The position numbers were made by a program, and so were the translations under genes. The notes beneath the pieces are model-generated. The model was given only the letters and a program-made list of their open reading frames with translations, was not told the DNA's origin and searched no databases. 64,000 nt of DNA from Methylomonas aurea (GTDB taxonomy: Bacteria; Pseudomonadota; Gammaproteobacteria; Methylococcales; Methylomonadaceae), in assembly GCF_024505045.1 (NCBI RefSeq), contig NZ_JANIBM010000003.1, positions 248,001 through 312,000 of the forward strand, written 5' to 3'. Numbering within the stretch: the stretch's first letter is position 1; every line of letters begins with the position of its first letter. This document shows, one piece after another, positions 1-8,921 of the stretch.

Positions 1-3000
1 TAAATCCATGGTACTGCCGCAAGGCGATTTCGCTGCGTTTTTGAACGCCCTGGATAGCGAGCGCATGGACATTCTGGAAAAAATCAGCGGCACGGATATT
101 TACCAGGAGTATCGGCAACAGGTGGAAGCCAATTACCAATCGGCTCGTGCCGGCTTGGCCCAGTTGCAACAGGATATCGAATCGATTCCGGTGTTGAGCC
201 CGGAGGCTGTAGAAGCTGCCGAACACGATTTGGACGATTTCAAACAGCAGGCGGAGGAATTTAAAGCACAGCACAATGTGGTCGAAAAACAATTGCGCGA
301 CGTGAAAAATGTCCGGGTTTTGCAAAATCGGCAAATTCAACTGACGAGCCAGCTTCGCCAAATCGACGATCAGATTCAACAATTACAGATGGCCTTGGAG
401 GAGATTGCCGGTTTGGAGAATGCGGAGCAATTCCGGGAAGAATTGAATTCGTTGGATGCGAAGCAAATCCAGCTCGAACAGAGTCAAGCCAATCTCGCTG
501 CTTACCGACAGGAACTTGAAATGTTACGCCGGCAATTGGGGGAGGAAGCGGCCAGCGTCGTCCTTTCGGAGCTGGACGGCAAATCTGTGGCGTCGCAAAA
601 ACAGGCAATCGATGCGCTGAAATTGAAAATCAGCGACCTGAAGTTAATGCTGCCCAGCGAATCCGAGCTGGCGCAGGCGTTGGAGTCGCAACTGGCCGAA
701 AAGAAAGCTGCGTTGGCGGAAGTCGAAACCTGGTTGCAACAGCAGAGTCGCGATGCGTTATTGCTGAGCGATTTTCCGGACATTCCGCGTTTGCGTAACC
801 TTCGTGCGGAGTTGGCCGAGTTGTCCGGCAAGCAGAAGAACCAAGCCAGTTGGAGCAAGACTACGACGACGGCCATGCAAAAGAACAAGTCGGCGTTAAG
901 TGCTACCAAAGGCGAGATCGCGGAATTAGAAGTCAAGGTCGACGGCGCGAATAAAGCTATGGCCGATCTCGCGCAGGGCAAAAGTTTCGATGAGCTGAAA
1001 GAATTGGCGGTTGAGCAACAGGGGAGGGTTAACGATTTTCGCGAGCTGTTGTCGATAGCCGAAGTCAACGCCAAATTCAGCAAGAAAGGTTTTTTTAATT
1101 GGTTTTCAGGAAGCGGCAAACAAGTGGATTTGCCCGAAACCGATCAGTTAAAAGCGCGTCTGGATGAACTGCGCGAAGAATTAAGCCGGGAAGACAATAT
1201 CGGGAAAGCATTGGAGCAAGCGGTAGCCAACGAAGCTTTGCTGAAAAGATTTGCCGGCGAGCGCAGCAAACTGGTGGAGGGTCAGCCGTGCTATTTGTGT
1301 GGCTCGCTGCATCACCCCTATCTGACCAAACCGCCGGCGCAGACCAATGCCAAAAAAGCCTTGGTTGACCAGCGCGGTAAGATGCAGACCTTAAAAGCCG
1401 CGATCGAAACACTGTCTTCTCAACTGGTAGCGGCGGAAAGGAAGGGAGCGCAAGTTTCCGCTCGAGAACAGCGATTGCAGCAAATGCGTTCCGATTGGCA
1501 GTTGCTGGTCAATCGGCTTAACGTATTCAGCCCGGAGCTGACGATCGAGAATCTTTCATTGCAAAAACGTTTGCTGGCCAACGAGACTGAAGAATCGGAG
1601 AAAATAAAGAATCTGGTCAGCCAACATGCGCAATTACAGCGTAATGTGGCGAAGTGGTCGGCGGAAATCGACACAAAAAAAGTGGCGTTGGAAAAGTTGG
1701 CCGCGTCCGTCCTGCAACTGGAAGAAGCATGGAATAATCGGCCCTCCGAATTTGTGGAAGTGGAACAGCGTTTTGCTGGTTTGAAAGCCGAGGAGAAAGC
1801 GCTAACCGAAAAATTGGAAAAGCAGCTTGAACAGTTGGGTGAAAAGTTTCCTGCTAAAGGTAAGGAAAACCTACTATTCGATAAACTCAACACCCGGCGG
1901 CAGGATTATCAAATTCGTGAGCTGAGACAAAGCGGTTTGTCGGAGGAAATAACAGCACTACAGGAAAAGTTGCGGGCGGCGCAGGCGAAAATCATCGACT
2001 ACCAAACTAAGCTTGCCGACTACGCCACGGGGTTGCAGAACGAAGAATCTGTGGGTCTGCATTTGGCGATCATTGAAAAGCAAAAGTTGATCGTCGATTG
2101 CGAAAAGGTGCTGTCGGCGCAGCAAATCGAGTTCGAGGCGATGTATCGCTTGGTGGTCGGCAAGCTGGCTGGAAGCGACTTTGCCGATATCGACGATTTG
2201 CGAGCTGCTTTGACGCTAATCGACAACCGCCAGCAAATCGAGGCTGCACTAGAGCATCAGGCCGGCCTCAGAGTATCGGCTGCGGAATCGTTAGCCAAAC
2301 TAAGCGACGAGTTGCAACGGGAAGCCGGCGTGTTGGCGGCGATGGCTGATACCGACGAAGAAAGTCTGGTGGCCTCGTTGCAGAGTTTGGTGCGGCAAAT
2401 CGAAATCGCCGAACAAGAAATCCAAAGCCTGGAAAACAAATTGGATAAGCAGCAAGCCTATAGGGAGAAACTCCAGGCATTGCAAGTTCGCTTGAGCGAG
2501 CAGTTGGCGCTGTACAGTCAGGCAGAAGCCGATATGAAATTGATCGCCGACGAGCCGGGCGGCTTGCGCAGGCGTATTCAGCAATTGTTGGTCGACAAGT
2601 TGATGTCCAAGGCGAATCAAATTCTGGAGAAGCTCAGCGGGCGTTATTACGTCAGAAGTGCAGTAAACGACCACGGTTTAGCGTTGGAAATCGAGGATAC
2701 CAAGCACAGAAACCTGCGTCGCTTGCCGAAAACGTTATCGGGTGGCGAAAGTTTCGTCGTCAGTTTGGCGTTGGCTTTGGCCTTGGCGGAAATCGCCAAT
2801 AACGGTAAGGCTATCGATTCGTTATTTTTGGACGAAGGCTTTGGCAATCTGGATGCCGAGGCGCTGTATCTGGCAATGAGCGCGTTGGAAGGGTTGTCGA
2901 CTCAAGGCAAAACAGTTGGTGTGATTTCCCATGTCGATGCCGTGAAAAAACGCATCAAAACGCAAATCGAGTTGGTGAAAAAAGCCAACGGCTTGAGCGA

Positions 3001-3019
3001 ATTGAAGCTGGTGGCTTAA
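1..3019 (+). CDS. sbcC: Exonuclease subunit SbcC, 5' truncated by window edge
   Basis: SbcC is the ATPase subunit of the SbcCD (Rad50/Mre11-type) nuclease that cuts hairpins and protein-blocked DNA ends. The frame is open from the first bases, and the opening residues (K-S-M-V-L-P-Q-G-D-F-A-A-F-L) are an internal SbcC motif, so the ATG at 8 is not the start; the N-terminal Walker A part lies outside. Seen here, numbering from that ATG: long coiled coils, a zinc-hook C-Y-L-C at about 428-431 that dimerises the arms, the ABC signature L-S-G-G-E-S at about 910, and a Walker B segment ending L-D-E-G-F-G near 940. sbcD is expected just upstream. A GC-rich hairpin follows the stop. Confidence 0.95.
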   Translation, partial: KSMVLPQGDFAAFLNALDSERMDILEKISGTDIYQEYRQQVEANYQSARAGLAQLQQDIESIPVLSPEAVEAAEHDLDDFKQQAEEFKAQHNVVEKQLRDVKNVRVLQNRQIQLTSQLRQIDDQIQQLQMALEEIAGLENAEQFREELNSLDAKQIQLEQSQANLAAYRQELEMLRRQLGEEAASVVLSELDGKSVASQKQAIDALKLKISDLKLMLPSESELAQALESQLAEKKAALAEVETWLQQQSRDALLLSDFPDIPRLRNLRAELAELSGKQKNQASWSKTTTTAMQKNKSALSATKGEIAELEVKVDGANKAMADLAQGKSFDELKELAVEQQGRVNDFRELLSIAEVNAKFSKKGFFNWFSGSGKQVDLPETDQLKARLDELREELSREDNIGKALEQAVANEALLKRFAGERSKLVEGQPCYLCGSLHHPYLTKPPAQTNAKKALVDQRGKMQTLKAAIETLSSQLVAAERKGAQVSAREQRLQQMRSDWQLLVNRLNVFSPELTIENLSLQKRLLANETEESEKIKNLVSQHAQLQRNVAKWSAEIDTKKVALEKLAASVLQLEEAWNNRPSEFVEVEQRFAGLKAEEKALTEKLEKQLEQLGEKFPAKGKENLLFDKLNTRRQDYQIRELRQSGLSEEITALQEKLRAAQAKIIDYQTKLADYATGLQNEESVGLHLAIIEKQKLIVDCEKVLSAQQIEFEAMYRLVVGKLAGSDFADIDDLRAALTLIDNRQQIEAALEHQAGLRVSAAESLAKLSDELQREAGVLAAMADTDEESLVASLQSLVRQIEIAEQEIQSLENKLDKQQAYREKLQALQVRLSEQLALYSQAEADMKLIADEPGGLRRRIQQLLVDKLMSKANQILEKLSGRYYVRSAVNDHGLALEIEDTKHRNLRRLPKTLSGGESFVVSLALALALAEIANNGKAIDSLFLDEGFGNLDAEALYLAMSALEGLSTQGKTVGVISHVDAVKKRIKTQIELVKKANGLSELKLVA

Positions 3020-3021
3020 AG

Positions 3022-3055
3022 CCGGCGGCGCCTGCGTATTGCTCGAAGCCGCCGG
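3022..3055. terminator. GC-rich hairpin between convergent genes
   Basis: CCGGCGGC at 3022-3029 pairs with GCCGCCGG at 3048-3055 across an 18-base loop. It lies between the converging sbcC and the small exosortase-associated gene. No clear T-run flanks it, so it may be a weak bidirectional terminator or simply a transcript-end hairpin. Confidence 0.45.
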
Positions 3056-3067
3056 AAACAGATCGGC

Positions 3068-3448
3068 TTATTGGTTGGGACGAAACGCTTTGCCGTAAGT
3101 GGTTTCGGCATCGAAATTGTCCCAGACATACAGCGGGTAAACGATCGGCTGGGTGGGGATCGGTGCCGATACCAGATCCAAAACGCCAACACCGATCCGG
3201 CCGCCCATGTTGAGCAAGCCTTTCAAAGTCCCGCCGATAAAACCGTATATTACGTTGCTCTGATTATTGACGATGATAATGTTTTTCGGGATTTCTAGCG
3301 ATGAGGTGGCGATATTGGCCAAGCCGGTACTCAATTTCCGGCCGAAGGTTTGGCCGTAACTTTCCTGATCGTCGGCTTGTGCCGGGTGGCTAAAGCAAGC
3401 GCTGGCTGTTAACAGCAACACTGCTACGTTACGGGTAGCTTGTTTCAT
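3068..3448 (-). CDS. Exosortase system-associated protein, TIGR04073-like
   Basis: A 126-residue exported protein. Residues 1-25 form a signal peptide (charged start, hydrophobic core, A-Q-A-D cleavage region). The mature part has the glycine-rich stretch G-F-I-G-G-T-L-K-G-L and the motif P-L-Y-V-W-D-N-F that I recognise from the TIGR04073 family. That family is found in genomes with exosortase/PEP-CTERM systems. The molecular role is unknown. It stands alone here, convergent with sbcC and about 97 bases upstream of the tex stop on the same strand. It fits with the PEP-CTERM protein and sugar transferase found further on. Family assignment is by memory of the pattern. Confidence 0.7.
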   Translation of the reverse strand: MKQATRNVAVLLLTASACFSHPAQADDQESYGQTFGRKLSTGLANIATSSLEIPKNIIIVNNQSNVIYGFIGGTLKGLLNMGGRIGVGVLDLVSAPIPTQPIVYPLYVWDNFDAETTYGKAFRPNQ

Positions 3449-3545
3449 GGTATGTCCTGTAAAAATCCCATTTCGCGTCGCGGCAGGCTTGGCGCATGCT
3501 AGGCCCGCCGCGGTTCAGCCAAAATTATAGCAGAGCTTAATCGGA

Positions 3546-5822
3546 TTACTTTTTCAAGGCCTTCGCAAACGCAGAGCTCATGGAGTTCTGTAATACGGGC
3601 TGCGGTTTCGGCTTCTGGTTGCTTTTGACGGACTTTTCGCTACGCACGAAGTCGCTGCTGTCTATGTCTTTTTTCATGCTCAAGGAGATGCGCTGGCGGG
3701 CGACGTCTACCTCCAGTACCCGCACCTTTACCGTGTCGCCGGCCTTGACGACACTGCGCGGATCTTTGACAAACTCGTCAGCTAAATGCGAGATGTGTAC
3801 CAGTCCGTCCTGATGGACGCCAATGTCGACAAAGGCGCCGAAGTTGGCGACATTGGTGACTACGCCTTCCAGGCTCATGCCCGGTAGCAGGTCGGTGATT
3901 TTCTCCACGCCTTCCTTGAATTGAGCGCTCTTGAATTCCGGTCGCGGATCACGTCCAGGTTTCTCCAGTTCCTGCAGAATATCGCTGACGGTCGGCAAGC
4001 CGAATTCGGCATTAGTGTAGTTCGCCGGATTCAGGCTGCGTAGGAATTGACTTTGGCCGATCAAGTCACGGATCGATTTGCCGGTGTCGTCCAAAATAGC
4101 GTTGACGACCGGATAAGCTTCGGGATGCACCGCAGAGGCATCCAGCGGATTGTCGCCGTTCATGATGCGTAAAAATCCTGCCGCTTGCTCGAACGCCTTG
4201 TCGCCCAGGCGCGGCACCTTTTTCAATTGGGTGCGATTGCTGAATGGGCCGTTGGTGTCGCGAAATGCGACAATATTCTCGCTGATGGTGGTGTTCAGGC
4301 CGGAAACTTGTTTCAACAAGGCGGCAGATGCGGTGTTGACGTCGACGCCGACCGCGTTTACGCAGTCTTCGACTACGGTGTCCAGCATGCGCGCCAATTG
4401 CGACTGGTTGACATCGTGTTGGTACTGACCGACTCCGATGGATTTGGGATCGATTTTAACCAACTCCGCCAATGGGTCTTGTAATCGGCGCGCAATCGAT
4501 ACGGCGCCGCGTAGCGAGACGTCGAGATTGGGAAATTCCTTGGCCGCCAACTCCGAAGCTGAATACACCGAGGCACCGGCTTCGGATACGACGATTTTCT
4601 GGAAATGCAATTCCGGGTGGCGTTTCATTAAATCGGCTACCAGCTGATCGGTTTCTCGGGAGGCCGTGCCGTTGCCGATGCTGACCAGTTGCACGTTGTG
4701 TTGCGCCATGAGCTTGGCTAATGTCGCAATTGATTGATCCCACAGGTTTTTGGGTTGGTGCGGGTAAATAGTGTCGGTCGCCAGCAATTTACCGGTTGGG
4801 TCAACAACAGCCACTTTTACGCCGGTACGAATCCCAGGATCTAGCCCCATGGTTGTTTTCGGACCTGCGGGTGCCGCCAACAATAAATCGCGTAGATTGC
4901 TGGCAAACACTTTAATGGCCTCCTGCTCTGCGGACTCTCTCAATCGCATCTTCAAGTCCATGTCGATGCGGGTGAACAATTTGATTTTCCAGGCGAAACG
5001 GGCAGTTTCTGCCAACCAGGCGTCGGCGGGTTTCTGGACGTCACTGACTTGAAGATGGCGGCAGACAAACTGGGTACAAAGCTGGTGCTCGTCTTGGTCG
5101 TGCTCTGCCGGTTTTAGCGTCAGTGTGAGTAGGTCTTCGTTCCGGCCGCGAAATAGTGCCAGAGCCCTATGGGACGGAATTTTATTAATCGCTTCGCCGT
5201 ACTCGAAATAGTCCTTGAATTTGGCGGCTTCGGTTTCTTTGCCCGACACAACAGTTGCGTGCAGGATGCCTTTATTCCAGATGCGTTCGCGCAACTCGGC
5301 CAGCAATTCGGCATCTTCGGAAATTCGTTCCATTATGATTTGCCTTGCTCCATCCAAAGCGGCCGTAACATCAGACACTCCTTTTTCAGGATCGAGGTAA
5401 GCGGCGGCGGCGTGTTCCGGAATTAATTCGCGATCTTGCAGCAAGGCGTCCGCTAGCGGTTCAAGTCCCGCCTCCCGGGCGATTTGCGCTTTGGTACGGC
5501 GTTTGGGTTTGTAAGGCAGGTACAAGTCTTCCAGCAGCGTTTTGGTGTCGGCATCCCGGATTGCTCGCTCTAATTCAGGAGTCAGTTTGCCTTGGGAACG
5601 GATGCTGTCGAGAATCGAGTCGCGGCGGTCGTTGAGCTCCCGCAGGTAAACTAAGCGTTCTTCCAGATTTCGTAGTTGGGTATCGTCCAAGCCACCAGTA
5701 ACTTCTTTGCGGTAACGGGCGATGAACGGGACGGTGGCGCCTTCGTCCAGTAATGCAGCGGCGGCGGCGACTTGTTGCGGTTTTACGGAGAGTTCTGCGG
5801 CGATAACTTGGATGACATCCAT
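3546..5822 (-). CDS. tex: RNA-binding transcription accessory protein Tex
   Basis: A 758-residue Tex protein, close to the normal family length. Tex binds nucleic acid and influences transcription and RNA turnover in the cytoplasm. The order of parts fits: N-terminal helical region (1-130), YqgF/RNase H-like domain around 325-450 with the conserved [11 protein letters not shown] segment, helix-hairpin-helix region near 490-560, and a C-terminal S1 domain (about 645-715) with [18 protein letters not shown] lysine-rich tail follows. It is a single gene on the minus strand. The chosen start opens with [11 protein letters not shown], as is usual for Tex; no strong ribosome binding site is seen. 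Confidence 0.95.
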   Translation of the reverse strand: MDVIQVIAAELSVKPQQVAAAAALLDEGATVPFIARYRKEVTGGLDDTQLRNLEERLVYLRELNDRRDSILDSIRSQGKLTPELERAIRDADTKTLLEDLYLPYKPKRRTKAQIAREAGLEPLADALLQDRELIPEHAAAAYLDPEKGVSDVTAALDGARQIIMERISEDAELLAELRERIWNKGILHATVVSGKETEAAKFKDYFEYGEAINKIPSHRALALFRGRNEDLLTLTLKPAEHDQDEHQLCTQFVCRHLQVSDVQKPADAWLAETARFAWKIKLFTRIDMDLKMRLRESAEQEAIKVFASNLRDLLLAAPAGPKTTMGLDPGIRTGVKVAVVDPTGKLLATDTIYPHQPKNLWDQSIATLAKLMAQHNVQLVSIGNGTASRETDQLVADLMKRHPELHFQKIVVSEAGASVYSASELAAKEFPNLDVSLRGAVSIARRLQDPLAELVKIDPKSIGVGQYQHDVNQSQLARMLDTVVEDCVNAVGVDVNTASAALLKQVSGLNTTISENIVAFRDTNGPFSNRTQLKKVPRLGDKAFEQAAGFLRIMNGDNPLDASAVHPEAYPVVNAILDDTGKSIRDLIGQSQFLRSLNPANYTNAEFGLPTVSDILQELEKPGRDPRPEFKSAQFKEGVEKITDLLPGMSLEGVVTNVANFGAFVDIGVHQDGLVHISHLADEFVKDPRSVVKAGDTVKVRVLEVDVARQRISLSMKKDIDSSDFVRSEKSVKSNQKPKPQPVLQNSMSSAFAKALKK

Positions 5823-5906
5823 CAGTGTTTTACTCGATTAGGTAAAACTGGCGATTTTATCGTAGCGGTAGCGGATGAAAAAGCTGTGGAGGGAAAATGG
5901 CGGGCA

Positions 5907-5940
5907 TAAAAAAGCGCCAGCTACAAGGCAGCTGGCGCTT
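5907..5940 (-). terminator. Rho-independent terminator for the small 5960-6157 gene
   Basis: AAGCGCCAGCT at 5912-5922 and AGCTGGCGCTT at 5930-5940 form a perfect 11-bp stem with a 7-base loop. On the minus strand it is followed by a run of T (the A-run at 5908-5913 on the plus strand). It lies just past the stop of the 65-residue membrane protein. Confidence 0.85.
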
Positions 5941-5959
5941 GAAGTCTAAAGCAAATTAA

Positions 5960-6157
5960 TTATTTTGCTTGGCTCAGTACGTCGTTGTTGAAATCTTTAT
6001 GCTTAGCCAAAACTTGAGCTTCAGCAGCAGCACTGGTTTCGCCGCTGTATTTCAAGTGTTTGGTTTCGTCTTGTTTCAACATTACGACGCCGGCAATAGC
6101 AATTGCAGTAACAACAGCAACTACGGTAAAGGTATTGTCTTTTTCTTGTTCAGCCAT
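5960..6157 (-). CDS. Small single-pass membrane protein, unknown function
   Basis: A 65-residue protein that I do not recognise. It has a charged N-terminus (M-A-E-Q-E-K-D-N), one hydrophobic segment at about 10-28 (T-V-V-A-V-V-T-A-I-A-I-A-G-V-V-M-L), and a polar tail rich in Ala, Lys and Gln. The tail includes an H-L-K-Y-S-G-E segment. The gene has a well-formed terminator of its own directly downstream and an AGGATTAG-type purine stretch before the ATG on the minus strand, both of which argue for a real monocistronic gene. Topology and role are open. It could be a small regulatory membrane protein. Confidence 0.6.
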   Translation of the reverse strand: MAEQEKDNTFTVVAVVTAIAIAGVVMLKQDETKHLKYSGETSAAAEAQVLAKHKDFNNDVLSQAK

Positions 6158-6558
6158 TTTCTAATCCTCATCTTGTTGTTGTAATAATTAGCCCTAAACA
6201 GGGGCAACTCGAGTTGTATGTCGAATTTAGTATTATTGTTAGTCGACGGCGCATTTTTTACACTTAAATTTGTTTTGTGTCAAAACAATATTTTTCGGCG
6301 GCGAAATTTTTGTGTGGTATCAGTGGATTGAGTGCATTCTCTGCCGGCTTCGACTAGTTCGGCCGAGCGTGGCGAATCGCTTCGCTGGTTGGGAGCAGGG
6401 TGTTGAAGTCAAGTTTTCAATCGGCAGGCGACGAATCAGTGCGGCTGAATCGTTATTGCTAACCGGAAACGCATGTTAGCATTAGCCGCTTACCGAATGG
6501 CATTGAGTCTTTAAAATCGATGCTAGAACCTTACGAGCACAACATTACGGGACGGGCT
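6158..6558. other. Intergenic region of about 400 bases
   Basis: This stretch lies between the divergent small membrane protein and the SirB-like gene. The left third is AT-rich and holds an inverted repeat: TGTTTTG (6271-6277) and CAAAACA (6281-6287) with a 3-base loop. I see no convincing gene, tRNA or clear sigma-70 promoter in the rest. The open frames here lack a ribosome binding site and family resemblance. Confidence 0.5.
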
Positions 6559-6921
6559 ATGGTCAAACATTTACATTTGCTTTTTGTAGCATTGGTTGCA
6601 GTAAGCTTTATTGCCAGAGTGGTCGCGGCGCAAGTCAAGCCGGATTTGCTGCTGCGCCCGCTATTGAAGATAGCACCGCACATACTGGCGAGCCTGTTGT
6701 TGCTTAGCGGCATTGTTTTGGTGTTTCAAGGCAGTTGGTTGGCCGGTAGTTTTGGTTGGATTGTCGCCAAGCTGCTTGCGCTGCCGGTTTTCATCGGGCT
6801 GGGCATGGTTGCGATTCGGCGTGGCGGGCAGCAACGTTGGTTGGCATTTTCCGGTGCAGTGCTGGTTTTCTTTTACATCGCCGGGGTGGCGGTGCATAAG
6901 CAGGCGTTTTTCTTTTTATGA
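6559..6921 (+). CDS. SirB2-like small integral membrane protein
   Basis: About 120 residues with four hydrophobic segments. The start M-V-K-H-L-H-L-L-F-V-A-L and the later P-H-I-L-A-S-L-L-L-L-S-G match the SirB2/invasion-gene-expression-upregulator family, a small four-helix inner-membrane protein of unclear biochemical role. A longer frame opens at 6520 but adds a polar leader (M-L-E-P-Y-E-H-N) not typical of the family, so the ATG at 6559 is preferred. A purine stretch (GGGACGGG) lies just before it. It ends with a phenylalanine-rich tail. No operon partner is visible. Confidence 0.65.
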   Translation: MVKHLHLLFVALVAVSFIARVVAAQVKPDLLLRPLLKIAPHILASLLLLSGIVLVFQGSWLAGSFGWIVAKLLALPVFIGLGMVAIRRGGQQRWLAFSGAVLVFFYIAGVAVHKQAFFFL

Positions 6922-6974
6922 AGCTATTTAATATCAATGCCTTAAGAAGTGTTTGTGGTGTATAAAAATAAGTC

Positions 6975-7079
6975 TTGACAGGCGCAAAATACTGAGGACT
7001 AACGAAAAAAGCTTGTCATGTCTCACCTGTTGGGTTAGTCTCTGAACCTCCTGTCAATACTTAACGAAAGGAGGGTAGG
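6975..7079 (+). promoter_or_regulatory. rlpA leader: possible -35 box and Shine-Dalgarno hairpin
   Basis: A TTGACA hexamer at 6975-6980 could be a -35 box, though no good -10 follows at the right spacing. Close to the start, CCTCCT (7047-7052) is the exact complement of AGGAGG (7069-7074), which is the strong ribosome binding site for the gene at 7080. Pairing would hide the site in a 6-bp stem with a 16-base loop. Whether this regulates translation is an inference. Confidence 0.35.
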
Positions 7080-7484
7080 ATGCGAAAAGCGAAAGGGATA
7101 GCTTTTTTAACGCTATCAGCTAGCCTAGCGTCTGTTAGCTCTGTTAGTTATGCGAAAACAGAGAAGCATGGTTTGCTTTCCATTGAACAAAGCGGCATTG
7201 CGTCGTATTACAGCGACAGAATGCATGGTCAGCGGACAGCGAACGGTGAGGTTTACGATAAAAATGCGCTTACGGCGGCTCACCCGTCGTTGCCTTTCGG
7301 CTCGTTGGTGCGAGTTGTCAACTTGTCCAATAACCGCAGTGTCGATCTACGCATTAATAGCCGGGCAAGCCACAGCAACAGGCGACTGTTGGATGTGTCC
7401 AAGCAGGCTGCAAAACAGCTTGGCTTCGTACAGGCCGGTTTGGCTAAAGTGAAGTTGGAAGTGTTGCGTTTCGGCGACGCTTAG
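7080..7484 (+). CDS. RlpA-like double-psi beta-barrel protein
   Basis: A 134-residue exported protein of the RlpA family, whose members are peptidoglycan lytic enzymes or septal-ring proteins acting in the periplasm. A signal peptide covers about 1-25. The double-psi beta-barrel core covers about 38-130: G-I-A-S-Y-Y-S, H-G-Q-R-T-A-N-G-E, L-T-A-A-H-P-S-L-P-F-G, and V-R-V-V-N-L-S-N-N-R-S-V. Glu57 and His68 of the usual active cleft are present. The normal N-D-R-G-P motif instead reads N-S-R-A-S at 93-97, so the conserved Asp is Ser94. There is no lipobox and no SPOR domain. The ribosome binding site AGGAGGG ends four bases before the ATG. The protein may bind glycan without cutting it. Confidence 0.8.
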   Translation: MRKAKGIAFLTLSASLASVSSVSYAKTEKHGLLSIEQSGIASYYSDRMHGQRTANGEVYDKNALTAAHPSLPFGSLVRVVNLSNNRSVDLRINSRASHSNRRLLDVSKQAAKQLGFVQAGLAKVKLEVLRFGDA

Positions 7485-7496
7485 CTGTTGCAATAC

Positions 7497-7534
7497 CCAG
7501 CTTACCCGTGCGGCGGTGCTGCCGGATAAGCTGG
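7497..7534. terminator. Hairpin between convergent rlpA-like and purD
   Basis: CCAGCTTA (7497-7504) and TAAGCTGG (7527-7534) form an 8-bp stem in the 69-base gap between converging genes, with a possible smaller GC-rich stem inside the loop. A short T-rich stretch follows on the plus strand. It is a likely shared transcript end. Confidence 0.5.
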
Positions 7535-7553
7535 TTATCTTGTCGGTTACCGG

Positions 7554-8840
7554 CTACCCCTGCGTATTGCGGATGGCTTTATAACCGATATCGTCCCGGT
7601 AATATACGTCCTGCCAATCAATTGTGTGAGTCAAGGCATAGGCTTTATGTTGGGCTTCCGCTATATCGGTGCCTAAAGCACATGCGCAGAGAACTCGTCC
7701 TCCCGCCGTGACGATTTGCCGGCCTTCCATCTTCGTGCCCGCGTGAAAAACTTTGGCGTCATCGGCGTGTTCAGTTGGCAAGCCGTTGATCGGCCGGCCT
7801 TTGGCGTAAGCGTCGGGATATCCGCCCGCCGCCAGTACGACCCCTAAAGCCGCTCGTTGGTCCCACTCGGTATCGATTCTGTCCAGCGTTTTCTGCAATG
7901 CCGCTTGGCACAACTCGACCAGATCGCTTTTCAAACGCATCATGATCGGTTGTGTTTCCGGATCGCCAAACCTGCAGTTGTATTCCAATACTTTGATTGT
8001 GCCGTTTTTGCCGATCATCAGACCCGCGTAGAGGAAGCCGGTATATTCGTTGCCGTCTTCGCGCATGCCGCGTAGCGTGGGCATGATGACTTCGTTCATT
8101 ACCCGTTGGTGGATTTCCGGAGTCACTACCGGGGCGGGAGAATAGGCGCCCATGCCGCCGGTATTTGGGCCTTGGTCGCCATTGTCGCGGGCTTTGTGGT
8201 CTTGCGATGTCGCCATTGCCAGCGCGTGTTCGCCGTCCGCGATGACGATAAAGCTGGCTTCCTCGCCCGCTAAAAACTCTTCGATCACCACCCGATGGCC
8301 GGCTTCGCCGAAACTGTTGCCTGAAAGCATGTCTTGCACCGCTTCGATGGCTTGATCTTCGGTCTGGGCAACGATGACACCTTTTCCGGCAGCCAAGCCG
8401 TCGGCCTTAACCACGATTGGCGCCCCTTGGCTACGAATGTAGGCAATGGCTTGATCGGTGTCGGTAAAGGTCTGGTAGGCGGCGGTAGGGATGCCGTGGC
8501 GGGCCATAAAATCTTTGCAAAACGATTTCGAACCTTCCAGTTGCGCCGCTTTTGCGCTGGGGCCGAAACAGGCTAGGCCCGCGGCTTGGAATTGGTCGAC
8601 GATGCCCAGCACCAGCGGTACTTCCGGGCCGACGATGGTCAAATCGATGGCCCGAGCTTGGGCAAAATTCAGCAAGCCATTAATGTCGTCGGCTTGAATG
8701 TCGACGTTGTCTATGCCGGGCTCCAGCGCGGTGCCCGCATTGCCGGGGGCTACGAACACATGGGTGGCTTTGGGAGATTGTTTGGCTTTCCAGGCCAGGG
8801 CGTGTTCGCGCCCGCCGCTACCGACGATCAGGATTTTCAT
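7554..8840 (-). CDS. purD: Phosphoribosylamine-glycine ligase PurD
   Basis: PurD joins glycine to 5-phosphoribosylamine using ATP, the second step of purine synthesis in the cytoplasm. The 428-residue length is normal. The N-terminal domain starts M-K-I-L-I-V-G-S-G-G-R-E-H-A-L-A-W-K. The ATP-grasp region contains G-P-N-T-G-G-M-G-A-Y-S-P and, at about 285-300, the metal-binding E-Y-N-C-R-F-G-D-P-E-T-Q. It is the last gene of a leftward set dusB-fis-purH-purD, 81 bases after purH. The ATG at 8840 gives the typical family N-terminus. Confidence 0.97.
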   Translation of the reverse strand: MKILIVGSGGREHALAWKAKQSPKATHVFVAPGNAGTALEPGIDNVDIQADDINGLLNFAQARAIDLTIVGPEVPLVLGIVDQFQAAGLACFGPSAKAAQLEGSKSFCKDFMARHGIPTAAYQTFTDTDQAIAYIRSQGAPIVVKADGLAAGKGVIVAQTEDQAIEAVQDMLSGNSFGEAGHRVVIEEFLAGEEASFIVIADGEHALAMATSQDHKARDNGDQGPNTGGMGAYSPAPVVTPEIHQRVMNEVIMPTLRGMREDGNEYTGFLYAGLMIGKNGTIKVLEYNCRFGDPETQPIMMRLKSDLVELCQAALQKTLDRIDTEWDQRAALGVVLAAGGYPDAYAKGRPINGLPTEHADDAKVFHAGTKMEGRQIVTAGGRVLCACALGTDIAEAQHKAYALTHTIDWQDVYYRDDIGYKAIRNTQG

Positions 8841-8921
8841 GAGACTTACCGAAAATGTGTTGGGAAAACAGGGCCGGTATCGCCGGCCTATCTTGGTATG
8901 AATCGGAGAGGCTGCAGTGCA

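Noticed and set aside
3490-3510. GG-N10-GC motif upstream of the exosortase-associated gene
   Set aside because: The flanking bases do not match the sigma-54 consensus.
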